A stretch of DNA of 64,000 nucleotides. Source: Saccharomycopsis fibuligera x Saccharomycopsis cf. fibuligera. Its lineage: Eukaryota > Ascomycota > Saccharomycetes > Ascoideales > Saccharomycopsidaceae. The stretch is taken from contig CP012817.1 of NCBI GenBank assembly GCA_001936135.1, positions 434,001 through 498,000 of the forward strand. The letters are read 5' to 3'. Of this stretch, positions 20,971 through 29,919 are shown in pieces. How positions within the stretch are numbered: the stretch's first letter is position 1; each line of letters opens with the position of its first letter. The position numbers and the translations under genes are program-made. Under the pieces are notes generated by a model. It had not been told where the DNA came from, ran no database searches, and saw only the letters and a program-made list of their open reading frames with translations.

Positions 20971-22041
20971 TCAGTCGTTGTTTTTATCACCTGCTTCAGT
21001 TTCTTCTGCTCGTTGCTTTCTCTTCTTTTGTATGTTATCAATCATCTTAGACTTTTCTACGTTTCTGATAAACGCCTTGTTCAACTTATTAGCATTCGAA
21101 ATTTCCATCATCAACTTAGATTGTTTCACTTCGTTCTCCTTAGCCATTTGACTCGTCAAATCAATCCATTTGAAGCCCTTCAAGTATTTTAAATTCATAA
21201 TATCATCATAGTAGAAGCTACCTTTTTTCCCACCAATTTTTTGCCCGTTCAATGTAGCTACACATAGCTTAGCATCACGCTTGTCCATAAACTCAGCCCA
21301 CCCTTCAACATACATTCTTTTTTTGTTACCACCACGTTTGACTCTCTTCTGAAACTGTTGGTGCGTCTCGGGCTTGAGAAAAAGGCGGTCCACTTTGCCG
21401 AATCGTAACAATATTTGACGCATTTTGGCTGGCTTCATATACGGCGGCACTTTAGAAATGTAAATGACACCGGTCTTTTTGAGTTTTTTCTCAATTTTGG
21501 CCAATTTGGTTTGAGAGATGGAATTTGGATTTTTATCCTTAAAAAGATACGATTGTTGAGTGAGCTGTTTCAACAGCGCACTGTCTAGCTCATCTTTATC
21601 ATTATTGTTGTTGCTTGAAGTTTGCGTCTGTGTAGTGACCATGACGTTGTCATTGTCGGATATATCACCGTCGTCATCGTTTTCTCCTCGCTGATCTTGT
21701 TGGTTTATTTTTTTAGCAGTGCGGTCCTTTGATTTTGCTAAATCCTCTTCGTCATCTTCTTCATCACTATCACTCTCTTCACTGTTATTATCGAACGCAT
21801 CAAAGTGTCCTCTCTTGAGACTCAAATTTTTGCCATTTACTTGCTTTGTATCCAATACATTGGTCTCTTCCTCGTCTTCACTGCTATTGTTCTCCCCTTC
21901 ATCACTTTCTAAATTCATTGTGGCTTGGAGGTCGAGCTTTGCTACTTTCTGGTTATTCTTAGGTTTCGAATGAGCATTTTCTATATTTTCGCTTTCCATA
22001 TCACTGCCCAATCTGTTGTCTTCCAAAAATTTACCGGACAT
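20971..22041 (-). CDS. ESF2: Esf2/ABT1-type pre-18S rRNA processing factor
   Basis: The RRM-containing core begins GVIYISKVPPYMKPAKMRQI and continues through GKVDRLFLKPE, the Esf2/ABT1 family signature. The N-terminal half is highly acidic, which is typical. The C-terminus is basic and helical (EKSKMIDNIQKKRKQRAEE). Esf2 recruits and stimulates the helicase Dbp8 in the SSU processome, acting in the nucleolus on U3-dependent cleavages. The frame opens at an ATG at 22065, but the ATG at 22041 (MSGKFLEDNRLG) has A at -3 and a better context, so I use it; this gives 356 residues. It diverges from SQT1, a 60S assembly factor, and the promoter holds an RRPE-like motif. Confidence 0.92.
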   Translation of the reverse strand: MSGKFLEDNRLGSDMESENIENAHSKPKNNQKVAKLDLQATMNLESDEGENNSSEDEEETNVLDTKQVNGKNLSLKRGHFDAFDNNSEESDSDEEDDEEDLAKSKDRTAKKINQQDQRGENDDDGDISDNDNVMVTTQTQTSSNNNNDKDELDSALLKQLTQQSYLFKDKNPNSISQTKLAKIEKKLKKTGVIYISKVPPYMKPAKMRQILLRFGKVDRLFLKPETHQQFQKRVKRGGNKKRMYVEGWAEFMDKRDAKLCVATLNGQKIGGKKGSFYYDDIMNLKYLKGFKWIDLTSQMAKENEVKQSKLMMEISNANKLNKAFIRNVEKSKMIDNIQKKRKQRAEETEAGDKNND

Positions 22042-22273
22042 TATGATATTGTCAAATAGATACACTTAAATCACTGATTTATTGTCTGTTATTGTCAAAA
22101 GTCGTTTCTGGATGCTTTGTATTTTATATGTTGTTCATTATGTAAATGAAAATGCTACCGAACCTGATCGAAATTTCTTTCTGCACCAGAAACAAAAATA
22201 AAAAATAAAAAAAAAAAAAAAAAAAAAATTTGTGCATCTCGGAATGGCCCATGACGGAGGTACATACGTCATG

Positions 22274-22284
22274 TGAAAATTTTT
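22274..22284 (+). promoter_or_regulatory. RRPE-like element in ESF2/SQT1 divergent promoter
   Basis: TGAAAATTTTT differs from the RRPE consensus TGAAAAATTTT by one position. It lies in the 390-bp promoter shared by two ribosome-biogenesis genes. No PAC box was found there. An A-rich run lies at 22200-22227. Confidence 0.5.
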
Positions 22285-22431
22285 GAAAGAGAAAAAAATA
22301 AAAAAATTGAAATTTAATGAGACCAAAGAGCTCTTTGCCTTCTCTCTTCAGATTACTAATTTGGTTTATATCTCAAACTGTCATTAATATATATACAGCC
22401 AACAATACTTATTTTTTAACGAAACAAAAAA

Positions 22432-23709
22432 ATGAGTGCTGAGCAACAACATGAAGAAATTGACGAATATATCGCAACCAATGAGGTGGAAGAAGAAATC
22501 GTTGATGATGGAAACGATGCAGAGCCAATAGACGAAGACGATGATGATGTCGAACCAATCAGTGGCGAAGGTCAAGGCGCCGAACAAGGAACCGATGGGC
22601 ATGATGATGAAGTATTAGAGATTGACATGTCTAATAACTCTTGGACATACTTTGACAACCATAAGGACTCTGTTTTTAAGATCGCATCTCACCCAAAACT
22701 TCCGGTGGTTGTTACCGGTGGTGGTGACAATTTGGCATACATATGGACTACACATTTGCAACCACCAAAGATTATTGCTACCATCAATGGACACACTGAG
22801 TCTGTTGTAGCTGCTGGCTTCACTTATGATGGTGAATATGTTATTACTGGTGACATGAACGGTAAAGTAATTGTTTACAAGTCATACAAGAAGGGTCAAA
22901 TGTGGAAGTTGCATGGTGAAGTGGAAACTGTGGAGGAAGTCACTTGGATTGAGGTTCATCCAAAACAGCCAATATTTGCCTTTGGCGCCACTGACGGCTC
23001 CGTTTGGGTATATCAAATAGCTCCAGAAATTACGCAAGTGATGAGTGGGTTTTCTCATTCCACTGAGTGTACTAATGGTAAATTCGTTAATACCAATGAC
23101 TTAGACTCTTTATCTTTGATCACTTGCTCTGAAGATTCTTCAATTATTCAATGGAATTGTTTCACTAATGAACAGGTTTTTAAATTTCAATCTACTGACT
23201 ATAAGGGAGAAGCGCCACCTTGGGTTTCTTTATCAGTTGCCGATGATTTGAGCATTTCTGCTGTCGGGTCAAGAGATGGATCTGTGTTTGTTTTCAATAC
23301 TGTTTCCGGTAACATTACTAATTTTTTCAAAGCAATTGAGTTGAAAGAAGACCAAGATATCTATGAAGCCAGTATAGAGGCTTTGGACTGGTGTTCCGGT
23401 TTGTCTATCTTGGCTGTGGGTTTGGTGTCTGGTGACTTGTTCTTTTTTGATTCCAAGACTTGGAAATTAAGAAGATCACTTAAATTTGATGATGCCATTA
23501 CTAAAGTTGAGTTTGTCAATAAGGGCCACATTTTAATTGTTGGTTGTTTGAACGGTAAGATTTACAAATTGGATGTCAGGGCTGCTACTGAATTGTTCGT
23601 CGGTGTTGGTCATAATATGGGCGTCTTGGATTTTGTGGTTCAAGATAATGGTAATAAGCTCATAACCGCTGGTGACGAAGGCGTTTCTTTAATTTATAAG
23701 ACTGATTAA
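22432..23709 (+). CDS. SQT1: Sqt1, WD40 chaperone of ribosomal protein uL16 (Rpl10)
   Basis: A 425-residue protein, close to the 431 of the Saccharomyces protein. The first 65 residues are strongly acidic, followed by the conserved NNSWTYFDNHKDSVFKIASH and a WD40 propeller to the C-terminus (repeats visible as GGGDNLAYIW, GDMNGKVIVY, GATDGSVWVY, CSEDSSIIQW, GSRDGSVFVF, GLVSGDLFFF, GCLNGKIYKL). Sqt1 binds nascent Rpl10 and delivers it to the late pre-60S particle. The call rests on the full-length match of this layout. It shares a divergent promoter with ESF2. Confidence 0.95.
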   Translation: MSAEQQHEEIDEYIATNEVEEEIVDDGNDAEPIDEDDDDVEPISGEGQGAEQGTDGHDDEVLEIDMSNNSWTYFDNHKDSVFKIASHPKLPVVVTGGGDNLAYIWTTHLQPPKIIATINGHTESVVAAGFTYDGEYVITGDMNGKVIVYKSYKKGQMWKLHGEVETVEEVTWIEVHPKQPIFAFGATDGSVWVYQIAPEITQVMSGFSHSTECTNGKFVNTNDLDSLSLITCSEDSSIIQWNCFTNEQVFKFQSTDYKGEAPPWVSLSVADDLSISAVGSRDGSVFVFNTVSGNITNFFKAIELKEDQDIYEASIEALDWCSGLSILAVGLVSGDLFFFDSKTWKLRRSLKFDDAITKVEFVNKGHILIVGCLNGKIYKLDVRAATELFVGVGHNMGVLDFVVQDNGNKLITAGDEGVSLIYKTD

Positions 23710-24129
23710 ATCATTGCTGCTTAACTTTTGCTCATTTGTTTTCAATCAATTTTTTCGTCATCAGTTTTCGGTTTGTTTTATTTTTCTTTTTTAATCCTAT
23801 TTTTTTTTTTTTATTGTTTATTATTTTTCACGGTTTGTACTTTAATCCTTTTTTATAGCACATCAACTATTAGACCGTAAATTCGGTTAGTCTTTCATTA
23901 TTCTATGTTACGGTATCTGTCAGCATAAGGTTGTAATCAAGAGCTTAGTTTACTGTTTAATTCATGTGTTTTTTTTGTTGTTTTTTTCACACACAAGATT
24001 TGTGAAGATCGCTAGCAATGAAAAAGATCCAAAAAGTGCTAGCACGCAGATGCTATAAGATCAAGAAATCAGCACAAATCCATATCCCCATATTTGAGAA
24101 AACTCGGTTCACTCCGAGACAAAATCAAT
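23710..24129. other. SQT1 3' region up to the inverted-repeat arm
   Basis: T-rich terminator sequence after SQT1 (T13 near 23799). No gene. The left arm of the large inverted repeat starts near 24130. Confidence 0.5.
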
Positions 24130-24218
24130 CTAATCCAGGCGTCTATAGTCTGCAAAAGAGACATTTTTGGGTCAAAAAGAATTGATTTCATTTCCATATA
24201 TGGAATTATCAAAAAAAT

Positions 24219-24289
24219 TGCGTAGACCGGGAATCGAACCCGGGGCCCAACGATGGCAACGTTGAATTTTACCACTAAACCATCCACGC
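24219..24289 (-). tRNA. tRNA-Gly(GCC)
   Basis: 71 nt. The acceptor is GCGTGGA paired with TCTACGC (one G-U), the discriminator is A, the anticodon loop is TTGCCAT and the T loop is TTCGATT. An oligo-T terminator follows in the direction of transcription. It is identical to the copy at 28642-28712. Confidence 0.95.
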
Positions 24290-24424
24290 GTCTTCATGCA
24301 AATTAGCATTCCCTAAGAACTTGTAATAGTTTCAGAAATAACATAGATTTACATGCTTTAAAAAAAAGGCAAAATCAAAACCAAAAGCCCACAGAAGCAC
24401 GTGTATGGTAAAATAAAAAATCTA

Positions 24425-24506
24425 CGACAACGGCAGGACTCGAACCTGCGCGGGCAAAGCCCAAAAGATTTCTAATCTTTCTCCTTAACCGCTCGGACAC
24501 GTTGCC
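24425..24506 (-). tRNA. tRNA-Ser(AGA)
   Basis: 82 nt with a long variable arm. The acceptor is GGCAACG paired with CGTTGTC and the discriminator is G. The anticodon arm is AAAGA-TTAGAAA-TCTTT, with anticodon AGA. A T-run terminator follows. It is identical to the copy at 28425-28506. This is a normal Ser isoacceptor, not the CTG-decoding tRNA-Ser(CAG). Confidence 0.95.
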
Positions 24507-25000
24507 ATAATGAACTTTTTTAACCAGCAGAATACTTTTATCTAGTAATATAGTTTATAATAAAAGTAAAGAAAATTGTTGGATTTATACCAATTAACAT
24601 CTTTCATTCCGTCCATTTGGTATAATCTCCTTTTTGGTAAACTGCCTTTTGCGGCCGAAAACATTTGAGCGCACGCATAGTTGCCAAGGAGAACAACATC
24701 AAAGATGTGATGGAAAATTTTTCATCACCTGAGCATTATGGGTAAGGAATGAAATTATTATATATAGTCTGAAAGACAGAATGTTTTTATTGAATGATAT
24801 AGTTTATAATAAAGAAGGAATATAAGTCCAATTTCATTACTAAAGAAAAATATTAGTATCTCAGTAAGTGGCTATCCTTCACTACTAGAGGAGAGACTAG
24901 TCTAACCAGTGCTATTCAGAGGGGACAACCTCAGGTATGGGTAGCAGATCTAGTCACTATACTCTGACAAAAATAAGTCCAACTTCATTACTCAATTAGT

Positions 25001-25132
25001 TTATTACGGAATACTGGCATCCCAGGGTTCGTGTTTTGGATGTAAAAGCCTTGCATTTCCAAACTAACTAACTAATAATAAATATATAAAAATATTGTGT
25101 TGGACCGTGGATAAATATTGTTCAGACTGAAT
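25001..25132. repeat. LTR-like direct repeat, copy A
   Basis: From TTATTACGGAATACTG to TTCAGACTGAATA; it matches 25338-25469 with substitutions and small indels. A shorter third fragment of the same family (TATTACGGAATA) is near 25268. Copies lie downstream of the pol relic, where the 3' LTR should be. Confidence 0.75.
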
Positions 25133-25337
25133 AATATATATTGTTATTGATCTATAAATAGTAGCAAGTGAAATTCTATAATTAGTTATAAAATATGTTC
25201 ATTACGTCATATTATCTTCTGGGTATCCACTGATGGTTGTATTTTTAGAACTCAATGTTCCTCAATATATTACGGAATAAATATTTTTTAACTGTATTCG
25301 GGTTTGTGTGTTGGTTTAGAACTCAATGTTCGTCAGG

Positions 25338-25469
25338 TTATTACGGAATACTGATATCTCAGGGTTCATATTTGTTGGATTTAAAAGCCTTATATTTCGA
25401 ATATAGCTAACTGATAATAAATATATATTAATATTGGGCTGGACCATATAACTACTAATCAGACTGAAT
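25338..25469. repeat. LTR-like direct repeat, copy B
   Basis: Aligns with copy A at 25001-25132, sharing ATTACGGAATACTG, CAGGGTTC, TAAAAGCCTT and the end AGACTGAAT. The stretch just before it (AACTCAATGTTCGTCA) is also repeated near 25249 and at the 3' end of the pol frame (25590-25606). Confidence 0.75.
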
Positions 25470-25589
25470 GCAAAACATGTTAGAAATTCACGATTAACAG
25501 CACTAAATACGAGAACCCTGTTTCATGGTAAAAGGTCCACTAACTTATTCTGTACCAAATGTTAGTTTGTTTCATCCAGGTTTGTATGT

Positions 25590-26718
25590 CTAGAACCCAA
25601 TGTTCGTCAAATCGTTGTTGTAGTAGTAAACACTGTTCACCGTACTTCTATAATAATTGCCAGAATTGTAGGTAGCATCAGTATAAGCACTAATTTTACC
25701 ATCAAATCCCTTTCTTCTGAATACCAAACCTTTGTTTACTGTACCTTTTAGATATTGTAGTATTCTCAAAGCATAACAAACTACTTCATTACTTGGTTCA
25801 AGCTGAAAATGAGAAAGGTAATTGGTGCAATAAGCAATATCAGCTCCAGTGTGTGTACTTGCATACAATAAAGAACCAATGATTTCTCTGATTTTAGCTA
25901 CTTGTTTATTGTGATGGTTTTCATTTTTCACTACATAGTTATATTTAATGTTATCTGTTGTAGGGGTTGGCTTAATTTTCATATTTGGTGTTCCAAATCT
26001 TTCAATAATTCTTGAGATGTAATCTTGTTGATCAAGCTTAATGTACTCTCTAACATACTTTCCATTTTTCTTTGAATATACTTCAGTTATATTCATTCTT
26101 AAAATTTTTCTTTTCAAAGCAAATCTGTCCTGAAACTGTTGTTTCACGCCCGCGACTGTTTTCAACTCAATGTTCTCACATATAGACTTTATGAGCTTTG
26201 TAGCAATATGTTTATCCTCACAAGCAATGATAATGTTGTCAATTGTCATGATAATGCCCACTATTCTTCCCTTTTTCTTAAGTAGGTAGCACCAAGGAAA
26301 GGCTTCCTTTGATTCCAAATCATGTTTTATCAAGATGTTTTTAAAATGATAATAGAAATTTTTTTTTTCGCTTGTTTTGAGACTGTAAAGACTTTTTTGT
26401 AATTTTAGAAAAAGTGTCAACACTTTAGGTCTATATGTGGTATTTGCTGTGTAGAAGTTGACGATGGTAATGAAAACATCATGGTCAATGTCAGCATGCA
26501 TGTAAGAATTTTTTCACGTCACATTGAAATATGTGGAAACTTTTCTGTTGTGCTAGAGAAATACCTATTCTTAAAATGTCAGCTGCTAATGTGGGTGCAT
26601 AAATCTCAAAATTACTGTCCCTTTCTTGATGACCTCCTGCGCATAAATTTGCTTTGAACTTTATTCCATCTTGTTTTTGTTTCTTTTTCAATTGTTTTAG
26701 AGTTGATATCAAGTTCAA
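25590..26718 (-). pseudogene. Copia reverse transcriptase / RNase H remnant
   Basis: Two overlapping frames, 26718-26491 and 26501-25590, join by a frameshift in the RT palm. The first carries the RT start (KANLCAGGHQERDSNFEIYAPTL and CDVKKFLHAC). The second carries a damaged catalytic motif: MTIDNIIIA stands where copia elements have YVDD, so the second metal-binding Asp is lost. It then carries the conserved IIGSLLYASTHTGADIAY segment and an RNase H block (LQYLKGTVNKGLVF, AYTDATYNSG). The protein is inactive on this evidence. Confidence 0.88.
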
Positions 26719-26808
26719 ATATTTTAGTTCCCGGTTGTATATTAACTGTTCAGTGAAAGTTTCATGCCTGATAAGAGTTTGTATTTTTTTTGTATAGCTT
26801 CTAGTGCT

Positions 26809-27105
26809 CTAGAATTTTTTCAAGTTGCGAATTTTAACAATTTGTCTTCTATCCTTTATCCAATACATCTTGTCTCTAATGCCCTCTAGCCTTTTCCATT
26901 TTCTTGAAGAAGTTGTTGGATTAATAATTTTAGATTCAGTGGAAGTTGTGTCTGGCTTTGGCTCTGGGCTTGAGGTTTGCAATTCATATGTAGAAGATTG
27001 TTTTTCTTCTTCGTTAGTTTCGTTTTCCTCATTTTTATCATTTCTTAAATTCTTTGGTAAGGGGGATGTTGTTAATGGCTGTTCCAATTTTTGCTTAGGT
27101 TTCAT
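26809..27105 (-). pseudogene. Copia pol linker fragment (Lys/Glu/Ser/Pro-rich)
   Basis: A 98-codon frame beginning MKPKQKLEQPLTTSPLPKNL and ending in a basic stretch. Position and composition match the poorly conserved link between integrase and RT in copia pol. It is separated from RT by a stop. Assignment is by position only. Confidence 0.5.
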
Positions 27106-27557
27106 TTCTTCTTCAGATTCCTGCTCTTTTTCAGATGCCAGCCCTTTTTTGGATTCCAGCTCTTGTTCATCAACCTTCTGCCGCTCGTTAGAGTATTATA
27201 TCGCTGAATCAACTTCTTCTGTTTCCAAGGTCACTTTTTCTTGAGAAGATCTCACTTCTATCTCGCGTAAGTCAACATTCTTGTTTACCTCGGTTTCATT
27301 TTCTTCCGTTAATTCATAATCATCTTCGTCATCATCGGATTCACTAAGTTGAAATTCGGAATCGTTTCCCCATCATCAGTAGCGACAAAACCTTCTTTCA
27401 TGAATTCCTTAGTTGTTTCTAGCTCAGAATATCCAGTGTTGTTGGATAAGAGTTATCACTGGTATTCGCTTGTTGTTCTCGGTAATGCACATGTAGTTCA
27501 AAATCATTGGTTGGATTTTCTAGTTCATATTTCCTATCCTAAAAGTTTTCCAAATCA

Positions 27558-27878
27558 TCAGTCTTTAATAACCAGTGTTAGTATATCTTTGCTCTTTGGA
27601 CCGATTTCAATTTCTTCATCATCAGCCATGTTATCTTCTTCAGCAATTTCTTGAGGTTGGTAGATCTCATTATCAACTGGTTGATCTGTAATGATGTCAT
27701 CTTGATTTGAATCTAAAGACATTCCCCATTCACCATTTTCTATCAGTTCATAGAATGGATCGTCATCGGCTGGACCATCAGCAGTGTTGATTGTAATATC
27801 AGCAGTTTTGTCTTTTTTTAATTGAGGCACATGATTAGAAGAAGTTATAGTTGTTGGATACGATAAGTTTGTTGTCAA
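27558..27878 (-). pseudogene. Acidic retroelement fragment, probable integrase tail
   Basis: A 106-codon frame without a proper ATG start, rich in Asp and Glu, on the same strand as pol and upstream of the linker fragment. Acidic sequence continues toward 27110 with several breaks. No integrase core motif is visible. Assignment is by position only. Confidence 0.4.
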
Positions 27879-28131
27879 CTAGGCATAGCTTTTGATTGTT
27901 TCAATACCGACGAATGTACCAGTAATTGTCTTGGCATTGGTCTTGATCTTTTTTGATGTTAGGTATGAATATCCGTCTTATTAGTTCGTACCTGTTGTTT
28001 TTATAAATCAAGCATGGTTTTGATGAGTACCATATGTTTTTTGTTGAAAAGATCGTTCTCAGCTAGAAAGTTCTCCTCAATGTCTTTTGATATTAACACT
28101 TCAATAGTGAATTTCTGAAGAACTTATTCAG

Positions 28132-28405
28132 TTAATGAGTCATTAGAGGATAGTTGATTCTGCGTGCCATTTCTTTTAACAGTCTGATTTCTTTGGCAAA
28201 CTTGTCAATATCATAATTACCAGCATAACGAATGTTGATAACTTGTTTCATGATCGTGCACTTCAATGATGTACTTGGTAACTTTCATTACTTTAAGTAA
28301 AGTTTTGCAAACATGTTATTCGTCATCGAGAAGATAGCCACAATCACTGTCAGTTGCTTTAAGGTTAACAGAATTCGAAACATCGTGAGAACGAGAAATA
28401 TCCAT
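28132..28405 (-). pseudogene. gag-like start of the copia relic
   Basis: Begins MDISRSHDVSNSV at 28405, hits a stop near 28318, and continues after frameshifts with helical sequence (AGNYDIDKFAKEIRLLKEM) ending at 28132. Position at the 5' end of the element suggests gag. Family resemblance is weak. Confidence 0.5.
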
Positions 28406-28424
28406 TTTAAAATAATCTCATTAT

Positions 28425-28506
28425 GGCAACGTGTCCGAGCGGTTAAGGAGAAAGATTAGAAATCTTTTGGGCTTTGCCCGCGCAGGTTCGAGTCCTGCCG
28501 TTGTCG
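28425..28506 (+). tRNA. tRNA-Ser(AGA), second copy
   Basis: 82 nt, identical to the minus-strand gene at 24425-24506, followed by a TTTTTT terminator at about 28511. Confidence 0.95.
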
Positions 28507-28641
28507 TAGATTTTTTATTTTACCATACACGTGCTTCTGTGGGCTTTTGGTTTTGATTTTGCCTTTTTTTTAAAGCATGTAAATCTATGTTATTTCTGAA
28601 ACTATTACAAGTTCTTAGGGAATGCTAATTTGCATGAAGAC

Positions 28642-28712
28642 GCGTGGATGGTTTAGTGGTAAAATTCAACGTTGCCATCGTTGGGCCCCGGGTTCGATTC
28701 CCGGTCTACGCA
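28642..28712 (+). tRNA. tRNA-Gly(GCC), second copy
   Basis: 71 nt, identical to the gene at 24219-24289, followed by a run of seven T. Confidence 0.95.
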
Positions 28713-28799
28713 ATTTTTTTGATAATTCCATATTGGAATGAAATCAATTCTTTTTGACCCAAAAATGTCTCTTTTGCAGACTATAAACGCATGGGTTAG

Positions 28800-29295
28800 T
28801 ATTCGAAACGCTGTGACGCATTTGACACATTATATCATCTTTTTATTTTATTATCCTTTTTTTATATCTTGTGATAAATGAACAATTCACTAATTTAGAC
28901 ATTATGGACATGCAACATGACGCACGGAATTCTGATTGATATCAGGAGGCAAACTGCAACAAGAAAATTAAAAAAAAAAGATACTTATTATTGATGCTAT
29001 AAGTTCAAGTGCTAAAAGATTTTAGGGTTTTGATATTTTAGACTAGAATAGCTTGCTCTATTAACATAGGAGTATTATAAATTTATACTATTCTTTCGCT
29101 CTTATTAATTTATCCAACAGCAGTTTAGAGAAATATCCGTATTTGAGAACATAGAAGCAATTTATTACGTCAAATCATTACGCCGAAAAAAGTATAGACA
29201 GAGGTAATTGTGTACAACATTCACTACTTCCATAAGCAACAAAAGCACAATCGCATAAAATAATCACAACAAACACCGATAATAATTACATTAAA
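28800..29295. promoter_or_regulatory. Upstream region of the SNA-type gene
   Basis: AT-rich, with no gene seen. The leader before the ATG at 29296 is A/C-rich, typical of yeast 5' UTRs. Confidence 0.4.
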
Positions 29296-29919
29296 ATGGG
29301 TTGCGTCGGTGACGTTTGTCTTGTCATGGTGGCGTTATTCTTCCCACCATTACCAGTAATGATAAGAAGAGGGATTTGTTCCGCTGACACATTTATCAAT
29401 ATTGCTCTTTGCTTCCTTGGATATCTTCCTGGTACATTACATTCCTGGTATATTATTGCTAGTTATCCAGTAGGCCAACAGCATCGTCGCGCTGACGACG
29501 AAGAGGCGCTTTATTATGTTGTCTATACTCCTCCTCATAGTCATCGCCAACAGCGTCAGCAGCAACACCATGGTCAACAACAGCGCCAACAACAACAACA
29601 TCATCATCATCAGTTACAGCCTAAACCTCAGCAACAACCAGCATTATTAGAAGCCCCTGTGCAACATGGTACCTCTTCAGCTTCTTCTATATCTTCTCAA
29701 CCACGACTCAACAACAATAACAATTATGGCTCAATAAATAACGGTAGTGCTAGCGGTGGCGGTACAAATGGTGAAAATTTGAATAATAGGATTGGTGGCT
29801 GCGGTGCTGATGGCCCACCACCACCATCTTATGCGGAAGTTGTACATCAGTCACTTAATAATAATAGTAATGGTAATCGAGCAAACTCAAATTCAACCGA
29901 TAACAAACAAACTATTTAA
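29296..29919 (+). CDS. Pmp3/Sna-family membrane protein with PPPPSY motif (Sna3/Sna4 type)
   Basis: A 207-residue protein. Residues 1-55 are a Pmp3 domain: two hydrophobic helices around FFPPLPVMIRRG and FLGYLPGTLHSWYII, with Cys3 and Cys8 near the N-terminus that could be acylated. The tail is Gln/His-rich (HHHH and QQQQ runs, about 80-115), then Asn/Gly/Ser-rich, with PPPPSYAEV at about 176-184. In Saccharomyces, Sna3 and Sna4 use such a PPxY motif to bind the ubiquitin ligase Rsp5 and travel to the vacuole. The low-complexity tail is longer than in the yeast proteins. A second Pmp3-family gene lies 7 kb downstream. Confidence 0.87.
   Translation: MGCVGDVCLVMVALFFPPLPVMIRRGICSADTFINIALCFLGYLPGTLHSWYIIASYPVGQQHRRADDEEALYYVVYTPPHSHRQQRQQQHHGQQQRQQQQHHHHQLQPKPQQQPALLEAPVQHGTSSASSISSQPRLNNNNNYGSINNGSASGGGTNGENLNNRIGGCGADGPPPPSYAEVVHQSLNNNSNGNRANSNSTDNKQTI

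Larger units (their letters stand above)
24130..24513. repeat. Left arm of a ~383-bp inverted repeat carrying two tRNA genes
   Basis: The reverse complement of this block matches 28418-28799. From the inner end to beyond tRNA-Gly (about 300 bp) I see no difference. In the outer 80 bp there are a few substitutions and a 2-bp indel near 24200. The arm contains tRNA-Gly(GCC) and tRNA-Ser(AGA), both on the minus strand. Confidence 0.93.
24514..28417 (-). mobile_element. Decayed Ty1/copia retrotransposon filling the core of the inverted repeat
   Basis: On the minus strand the order is a gag-like start (28405), an acidic linker or integrase-tail region (27.9-26.8 kb), reverse transcriptase and RNase H (26.7-25.6 kb), then repeats that look like LTR debris (25.5-24.5 kb). 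Frames are broken by stops and shifts. I find no protease or integrase core. Both ends of the core lie just upstream of a tRNA-Ser gene, the usual landing zone of Ty1-type elements that target Pol III genes. The 5' end lacks an LTR: only about 12 bp separate the gag-like start from the right repeat arm. Confidence 0.85.
28418..28799. repeat. Right arm of the ~383-bp inverted repeat
   Basis: Reverse complement of 24130-24513. It contains plus-strand copies of tRNA-Ser(AGA) and tRNA-Gly(GCC) in mirror order. The spacer between the arms is about 3.9 kb. Confidence 0.93.

Noticed and set aside
22138-22431. PAC box sought in the ESF2/SQT1 promoter
   Set aside because: The nearest sequence, GCATCTCGG, does not contain the GATGAG core; only an RRPE-like motif is supported.
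24514-28417. A functional autonomous retrotransposon
   Set aside because: The RT catalytic motif is damaged, frames are shifted and stopped, no integrase core is visible and the 5' LTR is missing.
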